Source: Myceligenerans salitolerans (GTDB taxonomy: Bacteria > Actinomycetota > Actinomycetes > Actinomycetales > Cellulomonadaceae). Taken from it: DNA of 64,000 nt. The position numbers were made by a program, and so were the translations under genes. The notes beneath the pieces are model-generated. The model saw only the letters and a program-made list of their open reading frames with translations, was not told where the DNA came from and made no database searches. The stretch lies in assembly GCF_017349295.1 (NCBI RefSeq), contig NZ_JAFMPK010000027.1, positions 311,292 to 375,291 on the forward strand, given 5' to 3'. Below are positions 35,964 to 43,802 of this stretch, piece after piece (positions within the stretch are counted from its first letter, which is position 1; every line of letters starts with the position of its first letter).

Positions 35964-37241
35964 TCACGACCGGTATGTCAGCCGGCGCAGGAGAACCTCC
36001 GCCGGCCCGGGGCGGCCCCGGTTCTCCTGCCCGACGGCGAACAGCACGGTGAGCCCCCACACCGCGACGGCGTACAGGAACATGGTGAACGACGTCAGGT
36101 GCTGCCCCAGTCCGAACCCCCACGCGGCGAGCACCGGTGCGCACAACACCGACTGCAGCAGGTAGCAGGTCAGTGACCGCCTGCCCACCGCCTGGAGCGC
36201 CCCGGCCACGAGCCCGTCGGCGGCGAGTACGCCACCGGCCCGGGCCGCGCGCGATGCCGGCCGTCCGGCCGTGAGCAGGCGTGACCGTCGTCGCGTGACG
36301 GCATGTCCCGCCAGCCCCCACAACGCGACGTACCCCAGACCGCCGAAGAACCCGGTGAGCAGCTGCACGAAGAGGAAGAAGCCCTCGGCGTGCGAGGGAA
36401 CGCCCAGCACGCCGACATGGTCCAGGGCGTTCGGCAGGCCGCCGAGCACACCGAGGGGGACGCAGACCGCCGCGACACGGCGCAGCAACGGCAGGTGGTC
36501 GCCCGGGTTCTCGAGGACGCGGCGGCGGCCGGCCCAGAAGGCGAGCAGGATCATCATCGGCACCACCAGGTCCGCGACGCCCTGGCCGAGCGTGGTGTAC
36601 ACCCACTGGCCGAGCCGGTCGGGGACGGAGGCCAGGTACGAGGTCAGGGAGATCGACGGATCGACGAAGGAGCCGGTGTCCGGTGCCGCCCCGGCCGTCC
36701 GGGTCCGGGCCGCGACGTACGAGCCGGCGGCGGAGACGGCCGTGCCGAGCAGGAGCAGTCCGAGCAGAGCGGCGGTCCACGCGAGGAGCGTCCCGTCCGC
36801 GCGCCGGAAGAACATCCACACGAGCAGGAGCCCGGCCACACCGTACGCACCGAGCACGTCACCCATCCAGAGCAGGGCCGCGTGCGCGAACCCGAGGGCG
36901 AGGAGCCAGAGGTTCCGCACCTGCAGCAGGCGCCGGGCCCTGGCCGGCGACGTGCCGGCCGCGACCTGCCGCGAGTACAGCTGCACCATCCCGTAGCCGA
37001 ACAGGAACGCGAACATCGGGTAGACCCGCATGTCGACCGCCGCGATCAGCACGGCATCGGTCGCCTTGTCGAGCCAGGAGCCGTCGACCGGTCGGCCGCT
37101 GCCCACGGCGTGCTCGCGACCCCACAGGTACCAGACGGTGTTCGCCATGGCGATCAGCAACAGCATGCAGCCGCGGGCGAGGTCCGGAGCGGGTGAACGC
37201 TCGGAGACACGCACGGGTCCCCGGGTCAGCGTCGTCGACAC
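35964..37241 (-). CDS. DUF418 family membrane protein
   Basis: 425 residues from a GTG at 37241, chosen because GAGGAG sits 8 bases before it; the frame upstream is Arg-rich and unlike a protein. It has about nine membrane helices. Landmarks are RGCMLLLIAMANTVWYL near the start, MFAFLFGYGMVQLYSRQ, and in the C-terminal DUF418 part GRRSLTCYLLQSVLCAPVL. The family is often annotated as a transporter or acyltransferase-like, without proof. It is transcribed against the Tad operon and is likely an unrelated neighbour. Its 5' region is shared with the promoter of the first giant gene. Confidence 0.85.
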   Translation of the reverse strand: MSTTLTRGPVRVSERSPAPDLARGCMLLLIAMANTVWYLWGREHAVGSGRPVDGSWLDKATDAVLIAAVDMRVYPMFAFLFGYGMVQLYSRQVAAGTSPARARRLLQVRNLWLLALGFAHAALLWMGDVLGAYGVAGLLLVWMFFRRADGTLLAWTAALLGLLLLGTAVSAAGSYVAARTRTAGAAPDTGSFVDPSISLTSYLASVPDRLGQWVYTTLGQGVADLVVPMMILLAFWAGRRRVLENPGDHLPLLRRVAAVCVPLGVLGGLPNALDHVGVLGVPSHAEGFFLFVQLLTGFFGGLGYVALWGLAGHAVTRRRSRLLTAGRPASRAARAGGVLAADGLVAGALQAVGRRSLTCYLLQSVLCAPVLAAWGFGLGQHLTSFTMFLYAVAVWGLTVLFAVGQENRGRPGPAEVLLRRLTYRS

Positions 37242-37385
37242 CGAGAACTCACTCCTCGCCACGCTTCGACCGGGATGTCCGTACGCAGGCGCTGCGTGGC
37301 GGCGCGTGCGGTGCCGAGGCTGACCACCGGTCCACCCTAGGGAACGACCCGCTCGCTCACGACGGCCCTCCGACCCACCTCGCAC

Positions 37386-37439
37386 TGGGCCCTCGGGCCC
37401 AGCGGCCGGGAAGCCATGGGCCCAGGTCACAGTGGGTCC
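37386..37439 (+). promoter_or_regulatory. Palindromic operator pair upstream of giant gene 1
   Basis: TGGGCCCTCGGGCCCA (37386-37401) is followed 31 bp later by TGGGCCCA at 37417 and TGGGTCC at 37433-37439. The arrangement is repeated before giant gene 2 and, in shorter form, before flp. The second element ends about 43 bp before the -10 box, a position that suits an activator. The 254-bp gap 37242-37495 holds this and the divergent DUF418 promoter. Confidence 0.55.
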
Positions 37440-37482
37440 GCAGTAGGTCTCTGGCCTGTCGCAGCGACATCGCGCCCCTCCC

Positions 37483-37498
37483 TAGGTTGGGGTGCGTG
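37483..37498 (+). promoter_or_regulatory. -10 box and leaderless start of giant gene 1
   Basis: TAGGTT (37483-37488) lies exactly 7 bases before the GTG at 37496, so transcription should begin at or next to the start codon. Leaderless mRNAs with TAnnnT at this distance are common in actinomycetes. The same box at the same distance precedes giant gene 2. No -35 consensus is visible. Confidence 0.6.
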
Positions 37499-40006
37499 TC
37501 CCGTCGCGAATCCCTCCCGCCGCTCTCGGTGCGTCGCCGCCCGCGCCCGTACGATCCGGAGGCCGGGCAGGGTCTGACCGAGTACGTCGGCATCGTCGGC
37601 ATCGTCCTCCTGGTCGTCATTCTGGTCGTCGGTCTGGCGACACCCGTCGGAGCCGACATCGGCCGGCAGCTCGTGTGCGCGGTGCAGTCGATCGGCAGCT
37701 CCGACGGTTTCCAGGAGTGCGTGGCGGCGGGCGACGGGCCCGACGGGGAGAACGATCCGGGCGACGGCGGCGACGGTCCCGGCAACGACGACGACTCCGA
37801 CGACGGCCCGTGCGAGGGGACGATCACGACGGACGTCGTGGAGATCGACATCGACACCGACAACGACGGTGAGAAGGAGCGGAAGACCCCCGCGGTGATC
37901 CAGATCGGCTGCGTCTGGTATCCGGTGCCGTGGAGTTGCGTCGACGAGGGCGGGGATGCTCTGTTCGGCGACGAGGAGACGGTCTACCAGCGCGAGGAGC
38001 TCGAGGAGCTCGCCAACTGCGTCACCAATGGCTGGGGCGACCCGAGCGACGATCCCGATGACGAGAGCTGCAAGAAGACCAAGCCGTCGAGCGAGGAGGT
38101 CAGCCTCGATCCGCCGAAGGTCCGGATCGGCTGCACGTGGCGCCCCATCCCCGAGGAGGTGTGCGACGGCGCGTGGGAGGCGTACAAGAACGCCGAGCCC
38201 GGACGCGAGCGAGCCGCGGCGGCAGGGCCCCTCAACCAGTGCGTCCGCACCGCCTACGACAACATGGAGCCGGACTGCTACATCGAGATCAACACCCACA
38301 CCGAGACGGAGACGACGTCGTTCCTCTTCTTCCGGTTCAGCTCGACAGAGGCCGTGCTGATCGAGAAGCTCGGCGACGGCCGCGTCCGGGTGCACATTCT
38401 GGAGGGCTCCGGCTTCGGCGGTGGCATCTCCGCCGACAACCTCTTCGGCTCACCGATCTCGTTCGGCGTGGCCGCGATCGAGGGCGTCACGAACGACACG
38501 ACCTACGAGTTCGTGAACATGGAGGACGCCCAGCGGTGGATCGACTGGAAGGAGGAGTACGACAAGGTCTACAGGTCGTCGCCGAGCTGCTCGGGTGCGA
38601 TGCAGCAGTGGGCCGGGGGCTGCCTGGACGACGGCGGTCGAGCGGACAAGCTCGAAGAACTGGAGGGGCAGGAGCCCGACCACCACGTCGTCCACGACGC
38701 CAACCAGCACACGAAGACCGTCACGTTCAACGGCGGGCTCGACGGTGCCGTCGGGGGCCTCGGCGGAAGCGTCGAGGGCGGTTACGAAGGTGAGGTGGTT
38801 GTCGAGGACCGGCTCTGGGACAACGGCCTCTACGAGGTCAGCTACACGTCGACCGACGTCGGCGGATTCCTCATCGGTGGAATGCTCGGCGGCGGCAAGT
38901 CCTTCGGCAAGGGAGGCAAGAGCGGGGGCGGTTCGATCGAGGGAAGCGCCAAGGTCGGCGGCGAGTGGAAGGGGTCGACCAAGACGACGGTGTACTGGGG
39001 CGAGGACGGCGACGATCCCGACGACCGCGGCGACCTCGTACAGATCTACATCACCATCGACGACCAAGCTCTCAGGACCCTGTACCAGGCCGGCATCGAC
39101 ATCGAGGCCGAGCTTCCGTACGGGTTCACGATCGGCGGCGGCTACAGCAAGAACGAGCAGGAAGGCAAGTCCTCGGTCCAGGAGTTCATCATCGACTTCA
39201 ACCAGTACCCGGACCTGCGGGAGAAGTTCGAGCCGATCGTCGACAAGCTCTTCCCCCGCGACACCAACGGCAGGCTGAAGAAGGACGACATCGAGATCGA
39301 ACCGTCCGACCAGAATCCGGGCGGCGACTTCCGGGACGCGCTGGAGAAGTACGGCAACGTCCGCGAGCTCACCTACGACGACTCGAAGACCACCGAGTCC
39401 GGCGAGTTCGGGATCGGCTGGCAGGGCATCGACCTGTTCAAGAACGAGTGGATCACCTCCGACGAGGTGCGGACCCTCAACAGCTCCACGTTCGAGATCA
39501 CCGACGTCGACGGCAACAGGGTTGTCATCGACCCTGCGCCACGGTGCGCGCACGAGAGGTTCGAGCCGGACGACGACTACTACACCAACGGCAAGGACAA
39601 GACGGGGGCCGGCGGAGACTGGGACAACCCGCGCTACACCGAGGACGACGGCGGGCCCTACCCGGGCACCGGCTTCGACGGCGACGCGCCGGGCGACCGC
39701 GGCGAGAAGAGCAAGTCCCTGGCCGCCGAGTACGCCAAGGCGTTCCCGGACAAGAACATCATCGTCGTGCACGAGGACATCGGCCTCGAGTTCGGCCCGG
39801 ACGTCAAGGGAAAGCAGCACCTCGCGACGGTGGGTGACTTCCGCGTGGTCGGCATCGACTCCGGCACCGTCACCCGCAAGGGCGACGGCGGCTACATCAA
39901 CTGGGCGTTCTACGGCATCTTCGACCGGCCCGGCGAAGACAACGTGGTGCACTTCAAGCCGATCACCGAGGACGAGGAACGCGACGAGAGGTTCCTGGAC
40001 GAGTAG
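37496..40006 (+). CDS. Pilin-headed giant protein 1 (Flp prepilin motif, Cys-rich repeats, Gly-rich region, shared C-terminal domain)
   Basis: 836 residues from GTG 37496; the start is fixed by alignment with the paralogue at 40145 and by the leaderless promoter. Residues 22-30 read EAG/QGLTEY, an exact type IVb prepilin peptidase site (Glu +5, Tyr +6), followed by a membrane helix (31-48). Two Cys-bearing units follow (about 130-195 and 197-260), with IGCVWYPVP and IGCTWRPIP as their cores. About 265-345 is a beta-rich domain. About 415-500 is Gly-rich (GGFLIGGMLGGGKSFGKGG). An acidic linker and the C-terminal domain (735-822; GDGGYINWAFYGIF) end the protein. The calculated plan is that of a pilin leader carrying an 800-residue cargo. 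It may be displayed on, or exported by, the Tad machine. No known family comes to mind for the body. Confidence 0.82.
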   Translation: MSRRESLPPLSVRRRPRPYDPEAGQGLTEYVGIVGIVLLVVILVVGLATPVGADIGRQLVCAVQSIGSSDGFQECVAAGDGPDGENDPGDGGDGPGNDDDSDDGPCEGTITTDVVEIDIDTDNDGEKERKTPAVIQIGCVWYPVPWSCVDEGGDALFGDEETVYQREELEELANCVTNGWGDPSDDPDDESCKKTKPSSEEVSLDPPKVRIGCTWRPIPEEVCDGAWEAYKNAEPGRERAAAAGPLNQCVRTAYDNMEPDCYIEINTHTETETTSFLFFRFSSTEAVLIEKLGDGRVRVHILEGSGFGGGISADNLFGSPISFGVAAIEGVTNDTTYEFVNMEDAQRWIDWKEEYDKVYRSSPSCSGAMQQWAGGCLDDGGRADKLEELEGQEPDHHVVHDANQHTKTVTFNGGLDGAVGGLGGSVEGGYEGEVVVEDRLWDNGLYEVSYTSTDVGGFLIGGMLGGGKSFGKGGKSGGGSIEGSAKVGGEWKGSTKTTVYWGEDGDDPDDRGDLVQIYITIDDQALRTLYQAGIDIEAELPYGFTIGGGYSKNEQEGKSSVQEFIIDFNQYPDLREKFEPIVDKLFPRDTNGRLKKDDIEIEPSDQNPGGDFRDALEKYGNVRELTYDDSKTTESGEFGIGWQGIDLFKNEWITSDEVRTLNSSTFEITDVDGNRVVIDPAPRCAHERFEPDDDYYTNGKDKTGAGGDWDNPRYTEDDGGPYPGTGFDGDAPGDRGEKSKSLAAEYAKAFPDKNIIVVHEDIGLEFGPDVKGKQHLATVGDFRVVGIDSGTVTRKGDGGYINWAFYGIFDRPGEDNVVHFKPITEDEERDERFLDE

Positions 40007-40046
40007 CCAGGCCGTGCCCCGCGGCCACGGCGACCCGAGCCCGGCC

Positions 40047-40099
40047 TGGGTCCGCGGGCCCAGCGCCCAGAGGCCGTAGACCCAGGTCATGGTGGGTCC
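40047..40099 (+). promoter_or_regulatory. Palindromic operator pair upstream of giant gene 2
   Basis: TGGGTCCGCGGGCCCA (40047-40062) and a second partial palindrome (AGACCCA to TGGGTCC, 40078-40099) reproduce the layout before giant gene 1. The first element also overlaps one arm of a weak hairpin (CCAGGCC at 40007, GGCCTGG at 40043) just after the giant gene 1 stop, which might serve as its terminator. Confidence 0.5.
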
Positions 40100-40131
40100 C
40101 TGGTCGGTCGCACCGGCGCCCTCCGGCTCCG

Positions 40132-40147
40132 TAGGTTGGAGCGCGTG
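40132..40147 (+). promoter_or_regulatory. -10 box and leaderless start of giant gene 2
   Basis: TAGGTT (40132-40137) is followed by 7 bases and GTG at 40145, identical in spacing to giant gene 1. This supports the GTG start over an in-frame TTG at 40136 and implies that each giant gene has its own promoter. Confidence 0.58.
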
Positions 40148-42640
40148 TCTTGTCGTGTCCCTCCCGGCCTCCCGCTGCTGTCGGTCCGTCGCCGGCCGCG
40201 TCCGCGCGATCCCGAGGCAGGGCAGGGCCTGACCGAGTACGTCGGTGTCGTCGGTGTCGTTCTCCTGGTCGTCATCGTGGTCGTCGGCCTGGCGACACCC
40301 GTGGGAGCGGACGTCGGCCGGCAGCTCGTGTGCGCGGTCCAGTCGATCGGTGATCCGGACGGGCACGAGGAGTGCGTGGACGGGGCCGGAGACGGGGAGG
40401 ACGATCCCGGCGGCGACGGGCCCGGCTCCGATGACGAGGGCGACGGGCCGGACGGGCCGTGCGAGGAGACGATCACGACCGACGTCGTCGAGATCGAGCT
40501 CGACGGGGAGGACGAGGCGAAGACCCCGGCGGTGATCCAGATCGACTGCGTCTGGTACCCGGTGCCGGAGAGCTGCGTCGACGACGACGTCCGCGACCTG
40601 TTCGGCGACGAGGAGACGGCCTACCAGCGGGAAGAACTGGAAGAGCTCGCCGGCTGCATCACCAGGGGCTGGGGCGACCCGAGCGACGACCCGGACGACG
40701 AGAGCTGCAACAGGACCAAGCCGTCCAGCGAGGACGTGAGCCTGGACCCACCGAAGGTCCGGATCGGCTGCAAGTGGCTCCCCGTGCCGGAGGACGTGTG
40801 CGACGCGGAGTGGGAGGCGTACACGAACGCCGAGCCGGGACGGGACCGGGCGGGAGCCGCGGGAATCCTCGACAAGTGCGTCACCGAGGCGTACGACAAC
40901 ATGGAGCCGGACTGCTACATCCAGATCAACACGCACATGGAGGAGAAGAGCAGCCAGTTCCTCTTCTTCAGGTTCAGCTCCTCCGAGGGTGTGATGATCG
41001 AGGAGCTCGGTGACGGACGGGTGCGCGTCCACATGCTGACGGGCGACAGCCTCGGGTTCGGCGCCTCGGCCGACGAGATCTTCAACTCACCGATTTCCTT
41101 CGGCGTCTCGGCGCTGGAGGGAGACGTGCAGGACACCACCTACGAGTTCGTCAACCGGCAGGACGCCCAGGACTGGATCGACTGGAAGGAACAGGAGTCC
41201 GGCATGGAGCGCAAGCGGGACTCCGCGTGCAGCACCAGGATGGGCGCCGGCTGCCACCAGGCGAACGAGGACTACGACGAGTTCATCGAGGACGAGCCGG
41301 ACCACCACATCGTCACCGAGGCCGACTCCGAGACGAAGAAGGTCACCTTCAACGGCGGCATCACGCTCAACGGCGACAACGGCAACGGCCCGCTCAGCGG
41401 CGGCATCGAGGGCGGCTACGAGGGCGAGGTGATGGTCGAGGACCGCATGTGGGACAACGGCCTGTACGAGGTGAGCTACACCTCGACCGACATCGGCGGG
41501 TTCCTCATCGGCGGAGCCCTCGGCGGCGGGAAGTCCTTCGGGAAGGGCAACAAGTCGGGCGGCGGCAGCGGCGGCGCGAACGCGGGCGCCGGAGGGGAGT
41601 GGAAGGGCTCCACGAAGACGACCGTGTACTTCGGCAACGAGGACGAGGACGGCGACGGGCTCGGCGACATCGTGCAGATGTACATCACCATCGACCAGCA
41701 GGCCCTGCAGACCCTCTACCAGGCCGGCGTCGACGTCGAGGCGGAACTCCCGTACGGGTTCACCGTCGGCGGCGGCGGCTCCCACTCGGAGAAGGAGGGG
41801 AACTCGACGGTCCAGGAGTTCATCCTCGACTTCAACCAGTACCCCGAGCTGCGCGAGACGTTCGCCCCGATGGTCGACGAACTGTTCCCGCGCGACGAGA
41901 CCGGGGAGCTCGAGAAGGGCGACATCGAGATCCACGAGAAGGACTCGGTGGACGACGACATCGAGAACGCACTCGCGGACCACGGAAACGTCCGGGAGCT
42001 CACGTACGAGGACACGAAGGTCGAGGACTTCGGCGAGGTGAACATCGGCTGGCAGGGGATCGACCTGTTCAGCAGCGAGTGGATCACCGTGGACGAGGAG
42101 CGGGTCCTGAAGGAGTCCTCCTTCGAGATCACCGACGTTAACGGCGACAGGCAGGTCGTGAAGCCCGCCCCGCGCTGCAAGCACGAGGAATTCGTGCCGG
42201 ACGACGACTACTACACCAACGGCAAGCAGAAGACGGGTGCCGGGGGCGACGAGGGCAACCCGGTGTACGACGAGGACGACGGCGACGGCCCGTACCCGGG
42301 CACGGACTTCGACGGTGACGTACCCGGCGAGCGCGGAGACATCAGCAAGTCCCTCGTGACGGAGTACCGCAAGGCGTTCCCGGACAAGAACATCATCGTC
42401 TACCACCGGGACATCGACCTGGAGTTCGCACCCGACGTGAAGGGCAGGGAATACCTGGCCGAGGTGGAGAACTTCTACGTGGTCGCCCTCGACTCGGGCA
42501 AGGTGACCCGCAAGGGCGACGGCGGCTACATCAACTGGTCCTTCGACGGCAACTACAGCCGGCCGGGCGACGGGAACGTGGTCCGGTTCGAGCCGATCCA
42601 CGAGGAGGAGGATCGCGACGAGACGTTCCTGGACGAGTAG
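40145..42640 (+). CDS. Pilin-headed giant protein 2, paralogue of giant protein 1
   Basis: 831 residues. It aligns with giant protein 1 along nearly its whole length, starting from SVRRRPRPRDPEAG/QGLTEY (cleavage after Gly26) and a membrane helix, through the IGCKWLPVP-type Cys units and the Gly-rich part (GGFLIGGALGGGKSFGKGN) to the C-terminal domain (GDGGYINWSFDGNY). The most divergent stretches are about residues 345-400 (DWKEQESGMERKRDSA and beyond) and the acidic linkers. Most structural landmarks are kept while surface segments differ, so the pair looks like an old duplication under selection. Its function is unknown. A surface or secreted role follows from the prepilin leader. Confidence 0.82.
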   Translation: MSCRVPPGLPLLSVRRRPRPRDPEAGQGLTEYVGVVGVVLLVVIVVVGLATPVGADVGRQLVCAVQSIGDPDGHEECVDGAGDGEDDPGGDGPGSDDEGDGPDGPCEETITTDVVEIELDGEDEAKTPAVIQIDCVWYPVPESCVDDDVRDLFGDEETAYQREELEELAGCITRGWGDPSDDPDDESCNRTKPSSEDVSLDPPKVRIGCKWLPVPEDVCDAEWEAYTNAEPGRDRAGAAGILDKCVTEAYDNMEPDCYIQINTHMEEKSSQFLFFRFSSSEGVMIEELGDGRVRVHMLTGDSLGFGASADEIFNSPISFGVSALEGDVQDTTYEFVNRQDAQDWIDWKEQESGMERKRDSACSTRMGAGCHQANEDYDEFIEDEPDHHIVTEADSETKKVTFNGGITLNGDNGNGPLSGGIEGGYEGEVMVEDRMWDNGLYEVSYTSTDIGGFLIGGALGGGKSFGKGNKSGGGSGGANAGAGGEWKGSTKTTVYFGNEDEDGDGLGDIVQMYITIDQQALQTLYQAGVDVEAELPYGFTVGGGGSHSEKEGNSTVQEFILDFNQYPELRETFAPMVDELFPRDETGELEKGDIEIHEKDSVDDDIENALADHGNVRELTYEDTKVEDFGEVNIGWQGIDLFSSEWITVDEERVLKESSFEITDVNGDRQVVKPAPRCKHEEFVPDDDYYTNGKQKTGAGGDEGNPVYDEDDGDGPYPGTDFDGDVPGERGDISKSLVTEYRKAFPDKNIIVYHRDIDLEFAPDVKGREYLAEVENFYVVALDSGKVTRKGDGGYINWSFDGNYSRPGDGNVVRFEPIHEEEDRDETFLDE

Positions 42641-42691
42641 CCGGGCAACTCGAGATCGGATGACACCGTGATGAAGTCGAAAGGATCGTTC

Positions 42692-43711
42692 ATGTCCCCA
42701 CTCCCGTTCCGCCGCACCGCGGCGACCGCGGTGACCGCCGTCGCGCTCCTGCTCGCCGGTTGCACCGGCCAGCCCGACCAGGAGGACGACGACGCGGCGC
42801 CGCCGGCCGCGGCGGACACGGTCACGCTCGTCACGCACGACTCCTTCACCCTGGGCGACGACGTCCTCGAACGGTTCGAGCAGGAGTCCGGGCTCACCGT
42901 CGAGGTGAAGACCGTGGGCGACGCCGGTGCGCTCGCGGACCAGCTCGTGCCGCCGGCGGAGACGCCACCCGGGGACGTCGTGCTCGGCGTGGACAACACG
43001 TTCATGTCGCGCGTGGTGGACGCGGGCGCGACCGAGGTCAACTACCTGTGGCAGGTCGGCGAGGCGGACGTCTGCGTCAATGCGGACAAGGCGTGGTTCA
43101 CCGAGCAGCACCTCCCGGTGCCCCGGACGCTCGACGACCTGATCGATCCCCCCTACCAGGGACTGCTCGTGGTGCCCGATCCGGCGTCCTCGTCGGTAGG
43201 GCTCGCGTTTCTGCTTGCCGCGGTCGACGAGTACGGCGACACGGGGGTCGGGGACTACTGGACCGGCCTGCGGGCGAACGACGTCGAGATCGCCGGCTCC
43301 TGGGACGAGGCCTACGGATCCGGCTTCACCGGCGCAGGAGGCGGCGGTGACCGTCCGCTCGTCGTGTCGTACTCGACGTCACCGGCGGACACGGTGGAGG
43401 ACGACGGCGAGCCCGTCACGACAGCCCTGCCGGAGACCTGCTTCCGGCACGAGGAGTACGCCGGCCTGCTGGCCGGCGCGCCGAACCGGGAGGGCGGCAA
43501 GGAGCTCCTGTGGTACCTGACGTCGGACGCGGTCCAGCGGGACCTCCCGGCGTCGATGTCCCTGTACCCGGCGGACGAGGACGCGAGGCTGCCGGCCGCG
43601 TGGGCGGAGCACGCGCCCCGGGTGGAGGACCCGCACGAGCTCGACCCCGAGGACATCGCGGAGAACCGCGAGGCATGGATCGAGGCGTGGGCGGCGACCA
43701 CGAGCGAGTGA
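42692..43711 (+). CDS. Thiamine-binding-like ABC transporter substrate-binding lipoprotein
   Basis: 339 residues from ATG 42692 with AAAGGA six bases upstream; GTG 42668 and ATG 42671 are weaker in-frame options. A lipoprotein signal ends LLLAGC (Cys24). The mature part matches the TbpA/ThiB type: VTLVTHDSFTLGDDVLERFE, PGDVVLGVDNTFMSRVVDAG, and LLVVPDPASSSVGLAFLLA with GDRPLVVSYSTSPADTV. No permease or ATPase gene follows, so partners must be encoded elsewhere. It begins 51 bp after giant gene 2 and no TPP riboswitch-like leader fits in that gap. Thiamine or a related compound is the probable ligand by family. Confidence 0.85.
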   Translation: MSPLPFRRTAATAVTAVALLLAGCTGQPDQEDDDAAPPAAADTVTLVTHDSFTLGDDVLERFEQESGLTVEVKTVGDAGALADQLVPPAETPPGDVVLGVDNTFMSRVVDAGATEVNYLWQVGEADVCVNADKAWFTEQHLPVPRTLDDLIDPPYQGLLVVPDPASSSVGLAFLLAAVDEYGDTGVGDYWTGLRANDVEIAGSWDEAYGSGFTGAGGGGDRPLVVSYSTSPADTVEDDGEPVTTALPETCFRHEEYAGLLAGAPNREGGKELLWYLTSDAVQRDLPASMSLYPADEDARLPAAWAEHAPRVEDPHELDPEDIAENREAWIEAWAATTSE

Positions 43712-43741
43712 GCCCCCAGGCCCGAGGGCGAACGGCGGGAC

Positions 43742-43774
43742 GGCCCCGCGCACACCATGTGCTCCGGCAGGGCC
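43742..43774. terminator. Nested hairpin between convergent genes
   Basis: GGCCC (43742) pairs with GGGCC (43770), enclosing GCACA-CCA-TGTGC (43750-43762). It lies between the lipoprotein stop (43711) and the prenyltransferase stop (43803), where a bidirectional terminator is expected. The outer pairing is imperfect. Confidence 0.4.
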
Positions 43775-43802
43775 CGTGCGGCCCGGTGAGGGGAAGGGCC
43801 CG

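Larger units (their letters stand above)
37386..42640 (+). repeat. Tandem duplication of a 2.6-kb operator-promoter-gene unit
   Basis: The unit of paired palindromes, TAGGTT box, leaderless GTG and ~2.5-kb gene occurs twice (37386-40006 and 40047-42640). The copies differ at many bases but keep the order and, within a base or two, the spacing of control elements, so promoter and gene were duplicated together. Confidence 0.75.

Noticed and set aside
36683..37495. Extension of giant protein 1 upstream of the GTG at 37496
   Set aside because: The added residues are Arg/Pro-rich, lie antisense to the DUF418 gene, and have no counterpart in giant protein 2.
42641..42691. TPP riboswitch before the thiamine-binding-like gene
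   Set aside because: Only 51 bp separate the genes, too short for the aptamer, and no THI-box sequence is visible.
38450..43111. Two long minus-strand frames (860 and 674 residues) opposite the giant genes
   Set aside because: They resemble each other only because the plus-strand genes are paralogous. They lack ribosome sites and domains.
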